In this document: piece after piece, positions 42,725 to 53,400 of the stretch
Layout of the letters: each line of letters starts with the position of its first letter
Numbering within the stretch: position 1 is the first letter of the stretch
Assembly: GCA_020342235.1 (NCBI GenBank)
Contig: CP073215.1
Location: 1,758,655-1,822,654, forward strand
Source: Saccharomycopsis phalli
Lineage: Eukaryota > Ascomycota > Saccharomycetes > Ascoideales > Saccharomycopsidaceae
DNA: 64,000 bases
Direction of reading: 5' to 3'
Position numbers and translations under genes: made by a program
The notes under the pieces: generated by a model
What the model was told of the DNA's origin: nothing
The model's database searches: none
What the model saw: the letters and a program-made list of their open reading frames with translations, nothing else

Positions 42725-43249
42725 GTCAAAGTCATGTTCGGTTTACAAGAACCGAATAGTTTCCTGTTGTCCAACCTCGCGGGGGAGGGTCCATGTGTCA
42801 AGTTTGACAAAGGCAGCGATGCCCCCAAGTGCCGCGGTGAGTATTCTGAAAATTTCTTTGGCGTCACGGGCCCCGGTCTCAATTGAGTATTTCGAGTTCT
42901 CGGTTCGGGAGGGGTTGGCGGCGTCGTAAGGTTGGATGAGCTTTTGTTCGACGCTTTGTCGGCTCCAAGTTTGTGGAAGCGGCGTTCTTGAACGTATTGG
43001 AGTGATGTGATCGCTTGTTTGGTCTTCTGAGGAGTCGGTGCCGACATCGTCAGTGAGTCCGAAGACTTGTTTAGTTTGGCGGTTGGGTTGGGTTGCTGGT
43101 GCTCTGGTGCTGTTTGGATCAATTTCAAGTTGGTTAATGGGTTCACCTTGAGAATCCATGCAGTTTACTGTCGTTTAGGGCCCCGATGGGTCGCCCGGAG
43201 GTTCAAACTCATTTTGTATTTCAGCAAATTGGGAAGGGCTCATTTTTAA
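42725..43249 (-). pseudogene. LINE ORF1 5' fragment, frameshifted
   Basis: From 43,249 leftward the minus strand reads MSPSQF, then IQNEFEPPGDPSGP, matching the N-terminus of the intact ORF1 (MSSSQIGETQNEFEPPGDP). It then continues in two other frames (MDSQGEPINQL, and later RQSVEQKLIQPYD), so at least two frameshifts or stops separate the parts. The 3' two-thirds of ORF1 and all of ORF2 are missing on the left. Confidence 0.85.
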
Positions 43250-43504
43250 TCGCCTGTAGAGGTCGTGGGTGCGATCCGGCATGGTCTCGGGCAAGCTTAA
43301 CATACAATAAGAATATCTTGTATGTTTATCATATTGTAAGTCATAAAAATATTGTAGTCCAATTGGACTATTCAATTGCTTATAGATCTCTAAGCACAAT
43401 CCCAGTACCCCACAGATTACAAAATATATTACAAGGGGATCAGGTGAAAGTCATGTGACCAAGCTTATAACCTGGCTTGTTGAAAAATTTTTTAAATCAG
43501 ATCA

Positions 43505-43617
43505 GGACGTGTGGCCGAGTGGTCTAAGGCGCCCGACTCAAGAGTTAATCTCTTCGGCTGTATAAGCTGAGTATTCGGGTCTCGTAAGAGGCAAGAGTTC
43601 GAATCTCTTCGCGTTCA
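43505..43617 (+). tRNA. tRNA-Leu(CAA) with intron
   Basis: This is a class II tRNA with a long variable arm. The acceptor stem is GGACGTG paired with CGCGTTC (two G-U pairs). The box A region is TGGCCGAGTGG and box B is GAGTTCGAATC. The anticodon CAA lies at 43539-43541, followed by G37, then a 31-nt intron (43543-43573) at the standard 37/38 position. It decodes UUG, the main Leu codon of these genes. It closely resembles Saccharomyces tRNA-Leu(CAA), which also has an intron. Confidence 0.95.
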
Positions 43618-43631
43618 CTATGATTTATATT

Positions 43632-43705
43632 GCCGGGCTAGCCTAATTGGTTAGGGCGTCTGACTTCTAATCAGGAGACTCTGGGTTCGAGTCCCAGGTC
43701 CGGTG
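43632..43705 (+). tRNA. tRNA-Arg(UCU)
   Basis: A 74-nt cloverleaf starting GCCGGGC and ending GTCCGGT with discriminator G; the first pair is G-U, as in the Saccharomyces homolog. The anticodon stem is TCTGA/TCAGG with loop CTTCTAA, giving anticodon UCU for AGA codons. The T arm is CTGGG-TTCGAGT-CCCAG. It begins only 14 nt after the Leu tRNA, with no run of four T between. Confidence 0.95.
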
Positions 43706-43710
43706 TATCC

Positions 43711-43717
43711 TTTTTTT
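43711..43717 (+). terminator. RNA polymerase III terminator (T7)
   Basis: Seven T follow tRNA-Arg by 5 nt. It is the first such run after the start of tRNA-Leu, so it would end a two-tRNA transcript. Confidence 0.8.
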
Positions 43718-43999
43718 AGTATTTATTAATCATTATTTTTAATCACACCTAAAGTAGACAGACGTATATCCGTGAAATGTACTTGTTCTATCCGAGTTCG
43801 TGGTCTCATAACCATGAATCGTGATGTACTTATACCAAGGACGTGACTCATTACCCTACCTATATTGTTCTGTAGAAAGGATTTACTGTCTCCTAGTTAA
43901 TTAGTTAAGGTTTTTATAGACAGAATGTATTACGATGTCTATTAGACCCATTATGTGAAAACGAAAGTCGTTATTGATACTTCTTTACTACCATATGCG

Positions 44000-45340
44000 G
44001 TATAATACAAAAAGTAGATAATGAAGTTGTTGCATTTTTGTCTTAGAGGCAGAAGCCCTAGATTTATTGATGACATGACTATTGTCAAAAAGGGTACCCG
44101 TGACGACATTGAGCACACGATACATGCTTGTTTGGGCGAATGTCACGAATAGTGACAAGAGAATATCAATTGTTTTCATTATGGACACAAATTCCACTAC
44201 ATTAGATCCGGAAAGAACCGAAGACGAGTGCCGACATGTGCTTGTAGCCCATAACTTCCAAACGAAGGAACAAAATTGGATACAAATCAAGCTAAATTAT
44301 TGAGAATTACCGATGAAATGCAGCCCAGCTTCCGAAGTCATCACAAACAAACATTCTCCAAGATATGTCACACGGTTGAACGAATACTATACTTCACTCG
44401 GATAGCGCATGACACAACAGGCAACAAAACGATAATATTATTAAAAACATATGTAATGCCGATTATTTCATGTGGTATGGTGATTTTTTTTGACAACATT
44501 ACTGAAACCCAATGGGATCAAGTGAACGTTATGTTCAACTCAATATTGAGACCGACAGTGGAATTCCCATACCAGCTTCCATATCAATTATCTACACCGA
44601 AAGTTGCAAACAACCACCTCAAGTACCACTCAAATATCTTACAATAAACAAGGCAATGCGATGGTTCATGGACACATCTAATTGAACCCGGTTGGTGCCA
44701 GTTCACTACAACCAGTATGAATCGACAGATCATCAAAAGTATGCATTCCAAAATAACACATTATCCAGGATATGCTAAGAGTGATCGCAACGCAGATTCC
44801 ACACACCAGAATCTTTGAGGCCATCACAAAACTACTTGTGAAGAGGACTGACTATATAGTAGAACAAAAGAGACTTAAGAAGGACTATCATTTAATAAGG
44901 ATGTTTTAACACTCCCACATTCAGATGCCTCAGGAAATGACATCACAATAAGTAATTAAAGAATGTCAGGATACTATCACCTTGCACTGTGACTACCTCA
45001 CACTGTGACTACTTCCCAAGGCATCACCAAAAAAGCGCGAGGAATGAACATAAAACTATTCATCGTCTGCAAAAATGAAACCAAGATCCTCTTATGGGAG
45101 GAGTCTGCGGTTCCCAAAATGATCTTCAGCTTGTTTTTTCAATTACTTGGTGGAGCCAACCTCACAGGCGGCGAATTGCTATGGTTATTTGGAAATGAGG
45201 GTCTGATAAATACATACGCAAACACATAGAGTTTTACAGGAATGTGATGGAGCATGACACTGCTAACACATGATGAGACTGAGTGAGCAAGCCTGTCTTA
45301 GACAAGAGTGCCCAGGCTTCTATATTCGATTTTTGAAGGG
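44000..45340 (+). mobile_element. Degenerate LINE copy on the plus strand, 3' half
   Basis: It begins in the RT domain: RFIDDMTIVKKGTRDDIEHT near 44,050-44,115, equal to GFIDDITIVK of the intact ORF2. It continues through SFRSHHKQTFSK and TQWDQVNVMFNSILR at 44276-44647, then many stops. It ends at HIEFYRNVMEH and a stop near 45,260, followed by the 3' UTR signature GACAAGAGTGCCCAGGCTTC. It is oriented opposite to the other LINE copies nearby and is clearly dead. Confidence 0.85.
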
Positions 45341-45609
45341 TTCATCAATGCGTTCTGCAGTCCGTTAATGTTTTGGACTTAATGATCAAAAGGAAAGAGA
45401 AGACTAAGAGAAGGCATTGTACTATTGCATATAACTAAAGGAACAAACCCAGAATGCGGTCATGAATAACAAAATGGTAGGTATCTATAACAAGGGAAGA
45501 TTCCAGTGCTACATATAATAGAAGTAACGGTGAAATGACTGGACAGAATAGCAGTCGGCGGGGACATGCAAAGATGACGCCTAACGTGTTGCCTCTTTGA
45601 CATGTGGGC

Positions 45610-45790
45610 TTATCATACGTATTAAGTCAGGAGAGGTCTCCGAGCTCAATGATAGAGTCAAGAGTAGCAGTGTGAGATATAGCACGTTGATCCGGCATGA
45701 TCCAGGAGGTAAAAGGTGGATGTGAGGCATTTAAATCACCCATGATGACCTCTTTGAAGCGGCAACCACAGGTTATGAGGTAATGCTGGA
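45610..45790 (-). mobile_element. LINE endonuclease-domain fragment
   Basis: The plus strand shows TGAGGCATTTAAATCACCCATGA where the intact ORF2 has GGGCTGCATTGAGGTCGCCCATGA (the GDLNAA motif). Flanking parts match more loosely. It is a short, strongly diverged piece. Confidence 0.55.
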
Positions 45791-45804
45791 CCGTCTGTGT
45801 GGCT

Positions 45805-46105
45805 CAAAGAAAATGGCCTAGCCAAGTCCATTCCCTTCCCACATCAGCATGGTCTTTCTCATAATTTCCTATCATTGTTTGAAGATCTTAATTGCTTTAC
45901 GCTGAACATCTTTTTCTTAGTTCTTTTTCTTGTCATTTCTTTAACTTGTTTTCTGGGCCAATCTCTTATGTATATGCAATGGTCTAGCCAAGCCCATTCG
46001 CTTCTACAAGGAGAACATGTCTCCCTTTTTTTTAGTATACATAATCAAACAAATATATTTTAGCTATTTTACTAACTCATATCCTAGTCACTATATTATA
46101 AAATA
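45805..46105 (-). repeat. Dispersed repeat, probable solo LTR (reversed copy)
   Basis: It is the reverse complement of the 41.5-kb copy: it contains ATATATTTTAGCTATTTTAC and two versions of ATGG(C/T)CTAGCCAAG(T/C)CCATTC (near 45,814 and 45,978), so the segment has an internal duplication. Confidence 0.5.
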
Positions 46106-46119
46106 TCTAATATCTTCAT

Positions 46120-47640
46120 TATAACTGGCAGTGAATGAGCGTTGCATTTTCCACATGGTAGGCTTTAGTTAGACTTAATCTCGTTCGGGATCTCCAGGGG
46201 CGGTGTCTCGAGAGGTTTGTTGACTTGAGATGTTGTCCTCTGGCGAATTGTCTTGAACCTGGGCTACAGGCGTGGTCTCGCCATTTGGAGTAGCTGTTGG
46301 GGGACAACTAGAGCGGGGTCTCTTGTAATTGGGTTTTCGTTTCAGATTGACTACGCGTGACTATCTCGCTGTGTTGGCTTGTGATCTATTCCGTTGGTGG
46401 GCACATTTATTGCCGTTTTCTTGGATTTGACCGCTCTCTCGTGGCGTACACTGGGAGGGGATTAATCCCGTTAAGATAAAATCTTTGCTTGGTGAAGTAG
46501 GTGGCGGTATCTTCATTTGGAAAGAAGAGCTTGGCACAGTAAGTGTCGTTGTTGTCTTCTGGGATGTTGTCCCAGTCAATGTGGACATCTTGTTTAATGA
46601 GAGCTCGTGGAGGGGCTGAGAAGAGTGGGTCCTCCCAATCTAAATCTTTGATGTTTTCGACGAGGAAAGCGTGAAGGTTGGCTGGTGAGAGACGGAGTGG
46701 AATGTTTCCCAAGACGCGCGTGGCCCAAGGGCTCAGGTCAAGAAGTCCTGGTGATTCAAAGATGGCCACAACAGTATTTTTTTCCTCCATACTCAATGGC
46801 TTGGAAACGTGAATTCTGATTTGTTTGGAACGGGTGAGTGAGACGTGAGTCACTTCTGGAAAATGTTCAAGCAAAGCTCTGAGCTGCTTGCCTTGGTGGG
46901 CCCTTTCGGCTCGGGAAGATGGATATGGATTTGGATTCTTAATGCAGAAGAGTTTCCCTTGGGCATACAATTCCCTTCCGTCAACATAACCAGGTTCATT
47001 GAGGTGCAATTTTTGAGTTGGGCGAGTTGAAGATGGTTGTTTTTGCAAGTCAGCGGCGGCTACTTGGGAGTAGCTGGTGTCTGTGGTGGACCTGAGTAGA
47101 GCCCTCAGCTCCCGGACGTCGGCCAAGAGAGTATCGTAATTCTTTTGAACTCTGTGTTGATACTGAATGAGGTGGTTGATGTGCTCTGTGGTTGATCTTT
47201 CCCAGTCAGATGTAGGCTGTCCAGAGTAGTACTGCAGGATGACAGTATTAGTGTTATGAGCCCATGGCCCAACGTGGTCCGACATGTTGTCTGTGGGGGT
47301 AAGAGGGCCTAGCTCTACGAGCTCTTTTGCGATGGGCTGAGGTAGATGGGATGTCGGCCAGACGGTTATGGGTGCTGGTAAAGGATATTCTGTTCCGTGT
47401 TGGGCAGCGGAGCTGCTCTTAGTGGCAAAAATAGGGGGTTGGTGCGATGCAGTTGCATCTGACCATGGTTCCTGGATTGGCTGCCGCGGCAAGCCTGGGT
47501 GATTTTCAGTCATCAGCGGATTGCCCAGGGGACCTGCCCGGGACGATTGATGAACCGAGGGAGCCTTTGACCCGTTGTATACTTTACTTTCAGAAACGTG
47601 ATTCCTGGATGCAAGATTTTTCATGTTCTATAATTTTCCA
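46120..47640 (-). mobile_element. LINE fragment of a divergent family (ORF1 part)
   Basis: It holds one ORF1-like frame (46407-47624) plus a short continuation to about 46,120. There is no ORF2. The right end falls just upstream of the ORF start. Higher GC than its surroundings, like the intact LINE. Confidence 0.65.
46407..47624 (-). CDS. LINE ORF1 (Gag-like) protein of a second family
   Basis: The 405-residue protein shares the ORF1 C-terminal domain of the intact LINE: LHLNEPGYVDGRELY, HVSKPLSMEEKNTVVAIFES, TRVLGNIPLRLSP, RALIKQDVHIDWDNIP and AKLFFPNEDTATYFTKQRF, ending in an RKR-type basic tail. This may be an RRM-like RNA-binding fold. The N-terminal half is Pro/Ser-rich and unrelated in detail to the other ORF1, with a helical stretch near 130-170. 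The whole frame is open although no ORF2 follows. It may be a recent partial insertion or a retained Gag-like gene. Confidence 0.6.
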   Translation of the reverse strand: MKNLASRNHVSESKVYNGSKAPSVHQSSRAGPLGNPLMTENHPGLPRQPIQEPWSDATASHQPPIFATKSSSAAQHGTEYPLPAPITVWPTSHLPQPIAKELVELGPLTPTDNMSDHVGPWAHNTNTVILQYYSGQPTSDWERSTTEHINHLIQYQHRVQKNYDTLLADVRELRALLRSTTDTSYSQVAAADLQKQPSSTRPTQKLHLNEPGYVDGRELYAQGKLFCIKNPNPYPSSRAERAHQGKQLRALLEHFPEVTHVSLTRSKQIRIHVSKPLSMEEKNTVVAIFESPGLLDLSPWATRVLGNIPLRLSPANLHAFLVENIKDLDWEDPLFSAPPRALIKQDVHIDWDNIPEDNNDTYCAKLFFPNEDTATYFTKQRFYLNGINPLPVYATRERSNPRKRQ

Positions 47641-47794
47641 AAAATAACATATTTAATGCAGTCACTGCACAATTAACAACATCATTCGGTGATCCATTCG
47701 GTAATTCAAAATATAGATTAACAAGGTACTAAATAAGACCAAAGCCAATCAGATCAAGCTTGTGAAAAAACAACTTTCCCTAACGGGCCTAATT

Positions 47795-48128
47795 GGTAGC
47801 TCCTTGCAACTTTTCTGTCTGCTCAAAAGTAGTATCGCTTCCAGGGCTCACAACATGTAGTAATCTAACATTTCTCTCAATGGCTTCCATATCTTAATAT
47901 TGTAAATATACTAATTCTTGTTAATCTATCTAGCTCTTTCACAGATATTTATATTGGTTTAAGCGATGGAGTATTCCCTTCTTCTAGCTATTTCACAGCT
48001 ATTCATATAAGTTTGAGCGCCGGAATATTCCCTTGTTCTAACTGTCTACCATTTTTATATGCTTCTCTGAGATGTATGCAGTTATTCTTAGTCCCTGAGA
48101 TCTTAGTCCCTGAGATCTTCGACATCTG
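47795..48128 (-). mobile_element. Old copia-type LTR with adjoining internal sequence
   Basis: The stretch 47,804-47,850 (GTAGCTCCTTGCAACTTTTC) matches the internal edge of the LTR element at 58.9 kb. It is followed by a diverged LTR from about 47,854 (TAGTAATCTAAC, then AATGGCTTCCATATCTTA) to about 48,127 (GATCTTCGACATCTG). Its primer site on the minus strand reads GTTGTGAGCCCTG, closer to the initiator-Met anticodon arm complement than the younger copy. Confidence 0.7.
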
Positions 48129-48134
48129 AAACTC

Positions 48135-49700
48135 TACGAAAATCTGGAGCAGTGACAGGGTTTGTGGTTACGGGCCCCGTCCTTCAAACGGGTGAGATGA
48201 GGTGAAAAAAATTGGCGAGGCATCACCTTCATCCATGTCAAGCATTGCACAATATTCTTGGAAATCAGTAAATAGCGGAGCGTTGGCGATGTTCGACGTG
48301 ATGTAATAATAGTGGCTGTCACAACCACAAATGGTAAAGAAAAGCATGGTAAGAGTATCTTGGATCGAGAGGCAAGTAATGTGACTGTGCAGCGTGTTGA
48401 TGTAAATTGAGGCAATTCTGATACTTGGCTTGTGGTGGAAGTTCACCGAAAATCTGCAGGAGCTGAAATGGTTTCTTGCAAAGCAAAGAGAAAGTGTCCT
48501 TGAGGATGTTGATAGCATAGCTGATGTCGGGGAACAGCTATCGATGTAGACGGTAGCATTCTGGTTGATGTTGGGTGGAGAATCTAGTAAGATGTGGGAA
48601 AGAATAATAAGCGTTGGAAAAAAGATGGTTGGGCGTGGTGCAAAGGAAGTGGTAGTATCAGTTGTGAGTGAGAATTGATGTGTATCAGGGCAACGAAATG
48701 AGTTTCCTACTGTGTCATGGACATAGTGGATGACTGATTGTTCAAATTTAGTGACGTGGCGGTATGCGAAGCGTCCCAAAAGTATTACCAGGAGAGATTA
48801 ACAAATTACTGGGAAAGTGTAAAATGTGGTGCCAAAAAACATCTGACCTTTGTACAAAAAATTGTATCTAGGATGATTCAAATAGTCAGCCAAGCAAGGC
48901 GGAATAATGAGACACATGATGGTCACGTTATGACGAAAGACGGGAAATAAAGTCCACAACGATTAAAGTGTTGGTAAGAAAGCTAAGATTATCCGGCTTA
49001 CAATACCTTGAACTAAGGTACTACTCGATTTGGAAGCGAATACGACAAATATATTGATAGATTACTTAGAAGAGGGATTGAAGGTATGAGAATCTTGCGG
49101 TGTAGTAATTGTCACTGTCAGCATAGCAGTGACGTAGCTCAGTACTATGGCGAGTGTGACAACATTTAACAATTGCAGGAAACTTGGTGGAATCAAAGTG
49201 GTGATAGCAACTGAGAAAGAAAACTCATCCGGGACGTCGATTAGCATGGGGATCAGGGACTCAGCAGGGCACGAAGCGATGCTACTGGATATGGAAGCAG
49301 AGCTGATCAATATATCAGCATTCTAAGTGAAGCCAGTGTCAATGACTGTAAGTTGCGGAACAAAGCGGAGTGGTGGAGATCCCATTATGTACATTGCGAG
49401 TTTGAAAAAAACTGAGGTGAAAGAAAAAGCAAGTGGATGTAGCAGATAATGATGAAAGGTATTATCAATGTGTAAAGTTTAGAGTTCTCTGTGTCTTAGT
49501 ATTGGTGTCGCCATGTATTATAGTAACTAGGATAGGAGTTGGTAGAATGGGCAAAATATACTGGCTTGACTTTTCAGAGAAGAGACTATTTACTTATATT
49601 TGGAAATGAAGCACAATTACTAAAAAGATAAGGAAACTGTGAGAAGATCAGGAATTGGTGTAGCTACTACGATAAGAAGTGAAGTATCATGTCGTGGTTC
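48135..49700. repeat. Subtelomeric duplicated segment, copy A
   Basis: This segment is collinear with 55,263-56,596 plus 59,264-59,635 (copy B). Shared anchors include GCATTGCACAATATTCTTG, ATCGATGTAGACGGTAGC, GGTCACGTTATGACGAAAGA, CAAGCGATGCTACTGGA-like sequence and TAGCTACTA(C/A)GATAAGAAGT. The minus-strand ORF at 48168-48779 has no intact partner in copy B, which carries about 170 bp more sequence at 55,500-55,670, so I treat it as remains of a decayed gene. Copy A ends where copy B continues into a protease gene. Confidence 0.8.
49253..49257. other. Paralogous empty insertion site of the LTR element
   Basis: Copy A reads GGGGATCAGGGACT without interruption. Copy B has the same sequence split by the 56,597-59,258 element with TCAGG on both sides. 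The site gives independent proof of the insertion. Confidence 0.9.
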
Positions 49701-49760
49701 ACAACCACTGCAGAATAGTTCACTAATGCGAGGTTGGCGTTGGTGATGTCTCACCAACCT

Positions 49761-50193
49761 ATAATAATAATATTTATTTTTGTATTTAGCTATATATTGT
49801 ATCCGGCAATACGGTTATTAGACAGATATATTTTCACTCAGGAACATCCTGAGGCAGCATTGCTGTTGAAGAAAACCCTTTGTCAACCCTCACTTGGTTG
49901 CTTGGGATTAAAAACTTCAATGGGAGCAGTCTTATTGTTGGTACTTAGTGATTGTGTTGATTATGTGAGAAGCCTGGTCACCCTTGTTGTCGAATGTGAT
50001 CGCTGAATCTCATCATGTGTTGGAGGAATCGTATTCCAACACGTTCTGGTAGAACTCAATGAGTTGGTGGACTGATTTTTGGTCGGCAAACACTTTTCCA
50101 AGCGTATTGCGTATGCCATGAGTGGAATCTAGTATGTCATCGATGCGTGATAGAATTCGGGCTTCTAAGAGCTCTGGACATCGGAGGTCATGT
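49761..50193 (-). mobile_element. 5'-truncated LINE copy (3' end only)
   Basis: It parallels the 3' terminal region of the full-length LINE: tail ATAATAATAATATTTATTTTT, then ACGGTTATTAGACAGATATA, and the end of ORF2. It stops at AGGTCATGTA. The full-length LINE tail begins at the next base. Several differences per 100 bases separate the two, so it is an older copy. Confidence 0.88.
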
Positions 50194-50448
50194 ATAATAA
50201 TAATAATATTTATTTTTGTATTTAGCTATATATTGTCTCCGGCAATACGGTGATTCGACAGATATATTTTCACTCAGGAACATCCTGAGGCAGCATTGCT
50301 GTTGAAGAAAACCCTTTGTCAACCCTCATTTGGTTGCTTGGGATTAAAAACTTCAGTGGGGGCAGTTATATTGTTGGTGCTTGGTGCTTGTATGGATTGT
50401 GTAAGAAGCCTGGTCACTCTTGTTGTCGAATGTGACCGCTGAATCTCA

Positions 50449-53400
50449 TCATGTGTTGGAGGAATCATATTCCAACACGTTCTGGTAGAACTCAAGGAGT
50501 TTGTGGACTGATTTTTGGTCGGCAAACACTTTTCCAAGCGTATTGCGTATGCCATGAGTGGAATCTAGTATGTCATCAATGCGCGATAGAATTCGAGCTT
50601 CTAGGAGCTCTGGGCATCGTAGGTCATGTATGATGGAGGGGGAGTGAGTCCCACATCGTTTGCACTTTGGGTCATCATTGCCAAATAATTTGAGCAACGA
50701 TCCGTCTGTGAGGCTCTTTCCGCTGAGTAGTTGTGATGCCAAACTGAGGATTGCCTTGGGGCCTGCAAGTGCTTCCGTGAGGAGGAGCTTGGTTTTGTCT
50801 CGGTGCACTTTGAAAGGAGTGGTGCTGATTTTGCGTGCGTTCCTATAGTGGTTTGGGAATGATTCGCTGGTTGAGGTGATCATTGCTTGCCACTCTTTGG
50901 TTGCTGCGTCTGAGGCTATTTTCTTGAGCATCTGGATGCGGGTCCGTCTTGGATCTTGCATCGGTGGCGGGTCGTCCTCGAGTCGTTGTTCCTCTAGTGC
51001 ATAATCCGCGCGTTGTTCAAGTAATCGAGCGGCTGCGTCAAACGTTCTGATATCTGGATTGTGAGGGGCTGTTGCCTGTAACATGTCCTGGATAAGAGGG
51101 CGCTTTGGAATTATGATTCTCGTGCTTCCATTGATCGTGGTAGTTTGGAACAAACTTGAGCGGACTGGGTTTTGGCGTGATGTATTCATGAACCATCTCA
51201 TAGATTTCATTATTGCCAAGGACTTGAGTAGGATCGTTGGTGGTGGAATACCACTTTCGATATAGATGATCGGGGTGGACGTGGGTCTGAGGAGGCCTAG
51301 CGCCAGTCGTAGGATTGAGTTGAATATCACACTGACCTGACCCCATTGGGTTTTTGTCATGCTGTTATAGAACACCTCGAGTCCATACGATATGATGGGG
51401 ACTGCGCACGTTTTGAACAATATTATCGTGGTACGTCCCGTGGTTCCTCGTGTCATTCGGCTTAAGTACCTTATTTGTTCAGCAGTACGGCGCATCTTGG
51501 ACAATGTTTGTTTTAGATGGCTCCTGAAGCTGAGTCTTGAATCAAGGGTAATGCCTAATAACTTGACCTCGTTTGTTTCCTCCTTTCGTCCTCCGTTCGG
51601 AAGTTGGAGGCTAGATTCACAGTTCGGTAACCGTCTTCGATTCGGGAAGAATCGTATGTATTGTAGTTTCGGGCCATAGTCAAAGCTTGTGAAATTCTCT
51701 TGACCCCATTGATGGCATTCCTGTAAGCATCGTTGAAGTGTATGCTCAATGTCGCCTCGGGATCCCGTTTTGACAATTGTAATGTCATCAATGAATCCTA
51801 AAGCCACAGCCCCTTTCCGCTCAAGCCGGTTGTAGAGGTCGTGGGTGTAGATCATGAAGAGGATTGGAGAGATTGGAGAGCCTTGTGGGACACCGAACGT
51901 AACGGGGAGGTGCTGGTCTGATAACTGTCCATCAATTTTTAGCTGAGTGCTTCGGTTCTGGAGGAAGTTATTAGTCCAATTAATTATCTCGGGTGGAGCG
52001 CCGACGGCCTGCATCTTTTGTAGTAGGATCGGGTGGCTCATGTTGTTGAAGGCACCTTCAATGTCGACTAGGACTGCTCCGGAGTGGCTGGAGTTGTCTA
52101 GTGGCATTTTCTGGTTGTCCTTGAGGTGAGTCTGGGCGTGGACCTTGAGGTTATTTACTAAGGTTGTAACCGCATCCGTTGCGCAGTACCCTTTGCGCCC
52201 CCCAAATTGGTAAGATGGAAGTTGGATTTTGGCAACCAATCTTTGGGTCATGATTGACTCGAAGATTTTCCCAAGTATATTGAGTAAGCTAATTGGTCGA
52301 AATGATTTTGGTGTCTCGTAATTGGCCTTTCCCGGTTTCGGGATTACTACCGTGATGCTGGTTTTCCACTGTTTGGGGAATGCTCCAAGTTTGAGGCACG
52401 CGTTGTAGATCAATTCCAACTGGTCAGGGAAGGTTTTCCCATGCCAAAGCTCCCTGATTTGACCAACGGTGAGCTGGTCAGGACCTGGAGCTTTTTTGAG
52501 CTTTAGGTATCTGATGGTGTTGAATATTTCCTCCTTCGTTATTGGTTCGATGTCGTCCCAATGAGTGTTGTGCGGTTGGAACGAAGCTGGCGTGAGGCTC
52601 TCACCTACAGTGATCTGTGGGTAAAAGGTTTTGCCAAAGGCTTCGTGTTGTTCCTCGTACAGTTTCATCATTCTATGGCGCTTTGCTGGGTTTGTGTATC
52701 TGTAAGCAGTCCAGATGGTGGTGTGGTCCAACTTGAGTAAGAAATCATTCCAGCACTTGGATTTGGCTTTTTGAACAGTTTCCTGAAAGGCCTTCTGAGC
52801 ATTGCTTCGTTCTGGATTGTCCATTGCGAGGCTTGTGACAGTTCTATACGCGTCTTTGACTTCTTGAGTGAACCACCTTTTTGAGCGGCTATTTACTAGT
52901 TTCATCGGGGTGTTTCTGTCAATTAGTTGCCTTAGACTCTGGGTTAACTTGGCGGATGCCTTGTTTAGTTCATCCTCTGTGTGGATGGCGCTTGCGAACC
53001 GACGTTTATCTAGTGTTGCACGTACCTTTGACCAGTCCGTTTTAGAGTAGTTATGCACCGTTTTTGGCTTGATCTTGTTCGACATGTCGGGAGGGCGGAG
53101 TGATACGCGAAGACCGAAGTGGTCGGAGCCGAATTGCCGAAGCTTTGGCTGTGGTGTCACTTGCCCTTCCAACTTATCGCTGATTAGTATAACATCAAGA
53201 GTGTTACCGTCACGGTGTGTGGGCTGGTCGATGATGTTAAGGCATTGGAGTTTCCCCATTTCCATGATGTCATCGATCCTCAGTGTGGCCTTCCGTGCTT
53301 CCACCCCTGCTATGTTGCGAGAGGTAAAGGCTGGGTGGGCTGCATTGAGGTCGCCCATGATAATTCCATTGAAAATTCCTTGTTTGTCTATAATGTAGTT

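Noticed and set aside
48168-48779. 203-codon minus-strand ORF in copy A as a gene
   Set aside because: Copy B has about 170 bp more in the middle and no matching frame; composition is low in protein-like features.
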